Positions 58,973-64,000 of a stretch of 64,000 nt of DNA are shown here, in pieces. Numbering within the stretch: the stretch's first letter is position 1; each line of letters starts with the position of its first letter. The translations under genes were made by a program, and so were the position numbers. The stretch is from NCBI GenBank assembly GCA_009701715.1, contig WLJO01000001.1, positions 114,141-178,140 of the forward strand. The letters run 5' to 3'. Origin of the DNA: Actinomycetota bacterium. GTDB lineage: Bacteria > Actinomycetota > Acidimicrobiia > Acidimicrobiales > Ilumatobacteraceae. The notes under the pieces are model-generated. The model was not told the origin of the DNA, ran no database searches, and saw only the letters and a list, made by a program, of their open reading frames with translations.

Positions 58973-59767
58973 GTGATCGAACTACGCAACGGCTCGAACA
59001 CACTTGCTGTGGATGAGCAGTGCGGCGGCAGGCTTGCATCACTCATCGTGCGTGGGTGCGAACGTCTCGTGACCCGCAGCGAGCGTGGGGCGAACCCGCT
59101 GCTGTGGGGCTCATACCCGATGACACCGTGGGCCGGACGTGTCCGCAATGGGCGCTTCGTCCTCGATGGCGTGGAGCACCGCCTGCCGCTGCGCCTGCCG
59201 CCGCACGCAGGTCACGGAACGGTGCTCGATGTCCCGTGGACCGTTCTGTCTGCGTCGCGCAGCAGCGTGCGCCTTGTGACCGACCTCGGACCGTCGTGGC
59301 CGTGGCCGGGCCGCGCAACACAGGAGATCACGCTGCAGGCCGACCGCGCGGGCGCGGGCGCCGCGCGCTGCTGGATGTCGGTGGAGACACTCGGGGACCC
59401 GTTCCCCGCGCAGGTCGGGTGGCACCCGTGGTTCAGCGATGGTGGCCGGCCCCCGGTCCTGCGTTTCGCTGCGCAGGCAATGTACGAGCGGGATCGCAGC
59501 GGTATCCCCACCGGAAGGACGGTCGCTCCGGGCGCGCGACCGTGGGACGACTGTTTCGCCGGTGTCGTCGATCCACCGATCGTTCGTTACCGCGACGGCC
59601 TCGAACTCCTGCTGTCCTCGGATTGCGACCACTGGGTGGTCTACGAACCCGAGCACGCGCTGTGCGTCGAGCCACAGTCCGGCCCGCCCAACGGGTTCAC
59701 ACTGCTTCCGCATCTCGTCGAACCGGGCCGTCCGCTCAGCCGGACCTTCGTCATCGCCTGGGACTGA
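58973..59767 (+). CDS. Aldose 1-epimerase family protein
   Basis: A 264-residue beta-sandwich protein. [43 protein letters not shown] (catalytic His region), VGWHPWFSD and [10 protein letters not shown] match GalM-type mutarotases. It probably interconverts sugar anomers or sugar-phosphate forms. GTG 58973 with a weak CATACT hexamer 6 nt upstream. Not linked to a sugar operon here. Confidence 0.86.
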   Translation: MIELRNGSNTLAVDEQCGGRLASLIVRGCERLVTRSERGANPLLWGSYPMTPWAGRVRNGRFVLDGVEHRLPLRLPPHAGHGTVLDVPWTVLSASRSSVRLVTDLGPSWPWPGRATQEITLQADRAGAGAARCWMSVETLGDPFPAQVGWHPWFSDGGRPPVLRFAAQAMYERDRSGIPTGRTVAPGARPWDDCFAGVVDPPIVRYRDGLELLLSSDCDHWVVYEPEHALCVEPQSGPPNGFTLLPHLVEPGRPLSRTFVIAWD

Positions 59768-59812
59768 CCCGCACCCCGTTCACGGGCGGGTTACCGGTCG
59801 GTAGGTGCCCGG

Positions 59813-59818
59813 TAGGCT
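59813..59818 (+). promoter_or_regulatory. -10 element (TAGGCT)
   Basis: TAGGCT ends 9 nt before ATG 59828. Confidence 0.45.
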
Positions 59819-59827
59819 CGGGAACCC

Positions 59828-61138
59828 ATGGCTGCGTCCCCGCTCCCGCGCTCGCTGAGTAGTGACGAACCCCTCCGGATCGCCTATCTCACCTATCGGG
59901 GCAAGCCCCACGTTGGCGGTCAGGGCGTCTACACACGGCACCTCACGAAGGCCCTTGCGGACCTCGGCCACGAGGTGGAGGTGTACGGCGGGCAGCCCTA
60001 CCCGATCCTCGACGACCGCGTGGCGCTGCACGAACTGCGCAGCCTCGACCTGTTCAACGACCTCTACCCCGGTCGCTTCCCCGCCTACTGGGAGTTCAAG
60101 TCCGTCGCTGATCTCGTCGAGGTAGCACAGTTCTCCACGGGCACCTTCAGCGAGCCGCTTGCGTTCTCGCTGCGGGCCGTGAAGGCGCTCCGACCGCGGG
60201 TGCGCGATTTCGACCTCATCCACGACAACCAGTGCCTCGGTTACGGGTGCGTGAGGCTCGAGCAGATGATGCCGCTCATCACCACGCTGCACCATCCGAT
60301 CACCAAGGATCGTGAGCTCGAGATGAACCACGCGCCGAGCGGCTCCAAGCGCCGTGCCATCCGCCGCTGGTACCGCTTCGTAGAGATGCAGGGCCGCGTG
60401 GCGCGCAGGATGCCGCGCATCGTCGTGGTCAGCGAGAACAGCATCAAGGACATTCACGGCGACATGGGCGTGGACCTCGACAAGATGCGACTCGTTCCCG
60501 TGGGTGTGGACGTCGAACTGTTCAAGCCGATGCCCCACGTTCAACGGCAGCCCAACCGGCTCATCACCACCGCCTCGGCCGATGTTGCGCTGAAGGGCCT
60601 CCAGTACCTGCTCGAGGCCGTGGCAAAGCTGCGTACCGAGCGCGACATCCGGCTCACCATCATCGGCAAGCCAAGGCCCGGCCACAGCATGGACCTCATC
60701 GAGCGGCTCGGGCTCAAGCCGTACATCGACTTCGTGTCCGGCGTGCCCGACGAGCGGATCGTTGAGCTGTACGCCGAGGCCGAGCTCGCTGTCGTGCCGA
60801 GCCTCTACGAGGGATTCAGCCTGCCTGCGATCGAGGCGATGGCAACGGGTATCTGCCTCGTCGCCACCACCGGCGGCGCGCTCCCCGAAGTCACCGGAAC
60901 CGATGGCGAGACCGTGCTCTCCTGCCCGGCCGGCGACTCCGACGCGCTTGCTGCCGCGTTGCGGCGTGGTCTCGACAACGCCGCGCTGCGGGCCACTGTG
61001 GGCGACGCAGGGCGACGACGCGTCGTGGAGCGCTGGAGCTGGCGCCACTGCGCCAAGCTGACCGTCGACCAGTATCGCGAGGTGCTGTCGTTCCCGCAGA
61101 ACGTCGAGAAGCTCCGCCGCAACGGACGCATCGCCTGA
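59828..61138 (+). CDS. Family 4 glycosyltransferase
   Basis: A 436-residue GT-B enzyme. IAYLTYRGKPHVGGQGVYTRHLTKALADLGHEVEVYGG is the acceptor-side opening; VPVGVDVELFKP and the EX7E pair EGFSLPAIE (Glu328, Glu336) mark GT4. It transfers a sugar from a nucleotide sugar, possibly to a cell-surface polymer or lipid. First gene of a four-gene set with a methyltransferase, a toroid protein and, on the other strand, another methyltransferase. Confidence 0.9.
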   Translation: MAASPLPRSLSSDEPLRIAYLTYRGKPHVGGQGVYTRHLTKALADLGHEVEVYGGQPYPILDDRVALHELRSLDLFNDLYPGRFPAYWEFKSVADLVEVAQFSTGTFSEPLAFSLRAVKALRPRVRDFDLIHDNQCLGYGCVRLEQMMPLITTLHHPITKDRELEMNHAPSGSKRRAIRRWYRFVEMQGRVARRMPRIVVVSENSIKDIHGDMGVDLDKMRLVPVGVDVELFKPMPHVQRQPNRLITTASADVALKGLQYLLEAVAKLRTERDIRLTIIGKPRPGHSMDLIERLGLKPYIDFVSGVPDERIVELYAEAELAVVPSLYEGFSLPAIEAMATGICLVATTGGALPEVTGTDGETVLSCPAGDSDALAAALRRGLDNAALRATVGDAGRRRVVERWSWRHCAKLTVDQYREVLSFPQNVEKLRRNGRIA

Positions 61139-61151
61139 GGCGCCAACCGTC

Positions 61152-61868
61152 ATGCTGACCGTTCGCTACGAGACCTGGGGTCTGCAACCGGGGGACCTCG
61201 TGCTCGACGCGGGCGCTGGCTTCGGCCGTCACGCCTTCGAGACCGCACGGCGCGGGGCACGAGTGGTGGCGCTCGACTACGCGGACGACGAGGTCCGCGG
61301 CACCCGGAACACCTTTGCCGCCATGGTCGAGGCCGGCGAGATCGCACCCGAGCGCTATGTGGCCGTACTGCGCGGAGACGCAACCGCGCTGCCCTTCGAT
61401 GACGGTGTGTTCGACCGCGTCGTCACCTCCGAAGTGCTCGAACACATCCAGGACGACGTGAGCGCTGTTGCCGAACTGGTACGCGTCCTCAAGCCCGGTG
61501 GCGTGCTCGCTGTCACCGTGCCCTCATGGTTCCCCGAGAAGATCAACTGGATGTTGAGCGACGAGTACCACGCTCCCAAGTCGCTCGGCGGGCACGTCCG
61601 CATCTATTCGGCAACGGAACTCCGGGCAAAACTCGCCACTGCCGGCCTCGACGTGTTCGCGTCGCACCACGCGCACGCGCTGCACTCGCCGTACTGGTGG
61701 CTGAAGTGCGCCGTTGGGCCGCGCAACGAGGACCACTGGGCAGTGAAGCGATACCGGCGGTTCCTCGAGTGGGACATCGTCAACCAACCGCCGTGGGTGC
61801 GCACCCTCGAGCACGCACTCGACCCGGCGCTCGGCAAGAGTGTCGTTTTCTACGGGCGCAAGGCCTAA
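61152..61868 (+). CDS. Class I SAM-dependent methyltransferase
   Basis: A 238-residue methyltransferase: LVLDAGAGFGRHAFETARRGARVVALDY (motif I), RGDATALPFDDGVFDRVVTSEVLEHI and RVLKPGGVLAVTVP. Acceptor unknown; the C-terminal part (FASHHAHALHSPYWWLKCAVG) is unusual. It follows the glycosyltransferase by 13 bp, so it probably modifies the product of that enzyme. Confidence 0.87.
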   Translation: MLTVRYETWGLQPGDLVLDAGAGFGRHAFETARRGARVVALDYADDEVRGTRNTFAAMVEAGEIAPERYVAVLRGDATALPFDDGVFDRVVTSEVLEHIQDDVSAVAELVRVLKPGGVLAVTVPSWFPEKINWMLSDEYHAPKSLGGHVRIYSATELRAKLATAGLDVFASHHAHALHSPYWWLKCAVGPRNEDHWAVKRYRRFLEWDIVNQPPWVRTLEHALDPALGKSVVFYGRKA

Positions 61869-61870
61869 CC

Positions 61871-62908
61871 GTGCCCGCGCTCCCGCATCTCCCGGGCATC
61901 ATCACTGCGGACGAGGTTCGGGCAACGGCGCGTTCCGTCATCAACCTCCAACTGCCGAGCGGCATGATCCCGTGGTACCCGGGTGGACACTGTGATCCCT
62001 GGAACCATGTCGAGACGGCGATGGCGCTCGACGTTGCCGGCTTCCATGACGAGGCTGTACTCGCGTACGAGTGGCTGCTCCGAACGCAGCGCAGCGATGG
62101 CGCCTGGCACAACTACTACATGCCGGACTCCACGCTCGAGGACGCGAAGCTCGATACCAATGTGTGCGCGTACATCGGCGCAGGCCTGTGGCACCACTGG
62201 TTGTGCACTGCGGACCGAGCGTTCGCCGAGCGTGCCTGGCCGGTCCTTGAGCGTGCGATCAACTGGGTGCTCTCGCTGCAGTTGCCCCATGGCCCGGTTC
62301 TCTGGGCAACGGAGGCCACCGGTGAGCGCCCGTGGGACTACGCACTCCTCACCGGCTCGTCATCGATCTGGCACGCGCTTGACTGTTCCATCTCGCTCGG
62401 GGAGTTGCTCGGGCGAGACGTCTCTGCATGGCACCGCTCGCTCAACATCCTCGGCACCTCGATCCGCGACGAGCCCGGCCCGCCCCGCTTCGCCGACAAG
62501 TCGGAGTGGGCGATGGACTGGTACTACCCAGTGCTGTGCGGTGTGGTGCGCGGCGAGGACGCCAAGGTCCGCCTCGCAGACCAGTGGGAACGCTTCGTGG
62601 TCCCCGGCCGTGGTGTGCGCTGCGTGAGCAGCGAGCCCTGGGTGACCGCGGCCGAGACGGCCGAGTGCGCCATCGCTCACAGTGCTGCCGGGGACATCGA
62701 CACGGCGCTGGACCTGCTGGCCACCACGAGAGCGCACCGCTGCGATGACGGCGCCTACCTCACCGGCCTCGTGTACCCACAGCGCATCACGTTCCCCGAC
62801 CAGGAGCGCTCGGCGTACACCGCAGCAGCGGTGATCCTTGCCGCCGACGCGATCACCGGGGCCTCCCCCGCGTCGTCAGTCTTTCGCTACCCGGCGCAGG
62901 ATGCGTAG
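61871..62908 (+). CDS. Alpha/alpha-toroid protein (prenyltransferase/terpene cyclase-like)
   Basis: A 345-residue protein with repeated helix pairs: SGMIPWYPGGHCDPWNHVETAMALDVAGFHDEAVLAYEWLLRTQRSDGAWH, LDTNVCAYIGAGLWHHWL, and INWVLSLQ-LPHGPVLWA. The QxxDGxW-like repeats recall squalene cyclases, prenyltransferases and glycoside-hydrolase toroids. Active-site acids cannot be assigned with confidence. GTG 61871 is two bases after the methyltransferase stop. It overlaps the convergent methyltransferase by 33 bp. Function unknown. Confidence 0.65.
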   Translation: MPALPHLPGIITADEVRATARSVINLQLPSGMIPWYPGGHCDPWNHVETAMALDVAGFHDEAVLAYEWLLRTQRSDGAWHNYYMPDSTLEDAKLDTNVCAYIGAGLWHHWLCTADRAFAERAWPVLERAINWVLSLQLPHGPVLWATEATGERPWDYALLTGSSSIWHALDCSISLGELLGRDVSAWHRSLNILGTSIRDEPGPPRFADKSEWAMDWYYPVLCGVVRGEDAKVRLADQWERFVVPGRGVRCVSSEPWVTAAETAECAIAHSAAGDIDTALDLLATTRAHRCDDGAYLTGLVYPQRITFPDQERSAYTAAAVILAADAITGASPASSVFRYPAQDA

Positions 62909-63520
62909 CGAACCGGTGGCCGACACCTCGACGAAGGCCCCGCCGGCGAGCGCCGGCAGATAGATCTGCTCGTACGGCGGGCGCCCACCGTCTGCGGGGT
63001 CCGGGAACACGTCGTGGATCGCTAGGTAGCCGCCGACGGACACGTGGGGCGTCCACAGTTCGTAGTCGAGGCGGGCCGGTTCCACGCCGTGTCCGCCGTC
63101 GATGAACAAAAATCCGAGCGGTGTGCGCCAGTGCCTCGCAACGGTGGGTGACTGCCCGACAACCCCGACCACGACGTCCTCAAGGCCGGCGTCGTACACG
63201 GTGGCACGGAACATCGGCAGCGTGTCCATCCTGCCAGTGCGGGGGTCCACGTCCGCCAGGTCGTGCCATTCCCACCCCGGTTGGTTCTCCTCGGAGCCGC
63301 GGTGGTGATCGACGGCGAACAGCACGGTGCCACAGGCCCGAGCAGCGGCGCCGAGCCACACGGTGGAACGCCCGCAGTACGAGCCGACCTCCACGAAGGC
63401 CAGACCGGGCGCGGCAGAGCCAGCAACTACCGCTGCGGCGTAGAGCGCGTCGCCCTCGTCGGGTGGCATGAAGCCCTTGGCAGCGAGCGCATGCGCCCGC
63501 AGTGCCTCGGGAATGGTCAC
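62876..63520 (-). CDS. Class I SAM methyltransferase, Methyltransf_24-like
   Basis: A 214-residue protein: FVEVGSYCGRSTVWLGAAARACGTVLFAVDHH is the motif I and acid, FLFIDGGHGVEPARLDYELWTPHVSVGGYLAIHD the end of the fold. This type acts on sugars, catechols or peptides (cephalosporin hydroxylase and CmcI-like relatives included). Its start overlaps the nitroreductase stop by four bases, indicating one operon. Target unknown. Confidence 0.82.
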   Translation of the reverse strand: MTIPEALRAHALAAKGFMPPDEGDALYAAAVVAGSAAPGLAFVEVGSYCGRSTVWLGAAARACGTVLFAVDHHRGSEENQPGWEWHDLADVDPRTGRMDTLPMFRATVYDAGLEDVVVGVVGQSPTVARHWRTPLGFLFIDGGHGVEPARLDYELWTPHVSVGGYLAIHDVFPDPADGGRPPYEQIYLPALAGGAFVEVSATGSLRILRRVAKD

Positions 63521-64000
63521 CAGGTGTCCCAGTGGATCACCGTGTCGGGATCCGGCCGGGCAGCCACCTTGAAGTCAGTGCCCTTCGTGAAGGCGAGCGG
63601 CGACAGGCAGGTCTGCTGCACGGTGTCGAACGGGATGCCGAGGATCTCGGCAACAGCCTGCTCCTGAATGAGGTGCAGCGTGGTCCATGCCGTGCCGAGG
63701 CCGCGTGCGCGGGCCGCGAGCATGAAACTCCACATTGCGGGAAGGATGTTGCCCATCATCGAGGCGCCAACCATCCCGTTCTGGCCGTCGGTGCGAGCGC
63801 CGGCGGCGTTGCAGGCGATGACAAGCACCGGGGCGTCGCCCATGCGATCACCGAGGAAGTCTGCCGAGGATGCGCTGCGCTGCTGTTGTGCGTTCTCCTC
63901 AGCCGTTGCCTTCTCGATGGAGCCGATGTAGCGCCCGTCCCAGGTCTTGTAGAGCTCGAAGCATTCGCGGTAGACGGCGCCTACCGCCTTTCGCTTCGCC
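63517..64000 (-). CDS. Nitroreductase-family flavoprotein (5' truncated by window edge)
   Basis: At least 160 C-terminal residues, with the start beyond 64000. YRECFELYKTWDGRYIGSIEKATAEEN..., DRMGDAPVLVIACNAAG, GNILPAMWSFMLAARARGLGTAWTT and IPFDTVQQTCLSPLAF are nitroreductase-fold features (FMN binding, dimer). The reading frame is open to the end of the window, so ATG 63843 is internal. Overlaps the methyltransferase start by ATGA. Confidence 0.85.
   Translation of the reverse strand, partial: AKRKAVGAVYRECFELYKTWDGRYIGSIEKATAEENAQQQRSASSADFLGDRMGDAPVLVIACNAAGARTDGQNGMVGASMMGNILPAMWSFMLAARARGLGTAWTTLHLIQEQAVAEILGIPFDTVQQTCLSPLAFTKGTDFKVAARPDPDTVIHWDTW

Noticed and set aside
1..64000. tRNA or rRNA genes
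   Set aside because: No cloverleaf or rRNA-like segment was recognised by eye; short RNA genes could still be missed without a covariance search.

Overview
Organism. The window is high-GC, gene-dense bacterial DNA with frequent GTG starts. WhiB-type regulator, PdtaS-type histidine kinase, DUF3107, class E sortases, F420-type PPOX and Ddn proteins, HelD and an IdeR-like regulator point to Actinomycetota. A full Gram-negative-style Ccm (System I) operon, an Lnt homologue and a soil/water-type gene set make Acidimicrobiia the best guess. The class is an inference; no rRNA, tRNA, phage or insertion sequence was recognised. No gene-free stretch exceeds about 210 bases.

Layout. 1-7.7 kb: lipid kinase end, glycerophosphodiesterase, WhiB1/PdtaS pair, two ArsA-type ATPases, DUF3107, Mrp Fe-S carrier and a divergent SufR-like regulator. 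7.7-9.7 kb: molybdopterin enzyme, membrane protein, phosphohistidine phosphatase. 9.7-16.4 kb (minus strand): ccmABCDEFGHI, including a 44-residue ccmD. 16.5-18.8 kb: two tandem sortases with C-terminal membrane anchors. 19-27.8 kb: FKBP, lipoproteins, FTR1 iron permease under a likely iron box, pterin dehydratase, nucleotide cyclase, DsbA-like protein, PAQR/hemolysin III protein, glutathione peroxidase, DUF305 lipoprotein, nitronate monooxygenase, Ddn-like protein. 27.9-31.7 kb: Rieske oxygenase operon. 31.8-40.7 kb: carbonic anhydrase, ABC-F, haloalkane dehalogenase, ATP-grasp enzyme, drug exporter behind a palindrome array, Cys-rich unknown, SCO6745-type protein, DUF4188 with a divergent TetR regulator. 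40.7-44 kb: accessory patch with an interrupted lipoprotein gene, SoxR with its target, a Doc-type and a HigBA-type toxin-antitoxin pair. 44-50.7 kb: DUF1990, GNAT, SCO6745-type protein, amidohydrolase, a redoxin read through an in-frame TGA (candidate selenoprotein), PAC2, IdeR-like regulator, lipoprotein. 50.7-59.8 kb: HelD, coproporphyrin-branch haem genes, lipoprotein sortase, Lnt homologue, Dtd, aldose epimerase-like protein. 59.8-64 kb: glycosyltransferase, methyltransferase, toroid protein, second methyltransferase, partial nitroreductase.

How it fits together. Iron, haem and redox are the main threads: iron uptake (FTR1), iron sensing (IdeR-like), Fe-S assembly (Mrp, SufR-like), haem synthesis and cytochrome c maturation. 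SoxR, glutathione peroxidase, the TGA redoxin and F420-type reductases form a redox-defence layer. Many genes start 6-10 nt after a TANNNT hexamer with no Shine-Dalgarno sequence, so leaderless transcription is probably common here.
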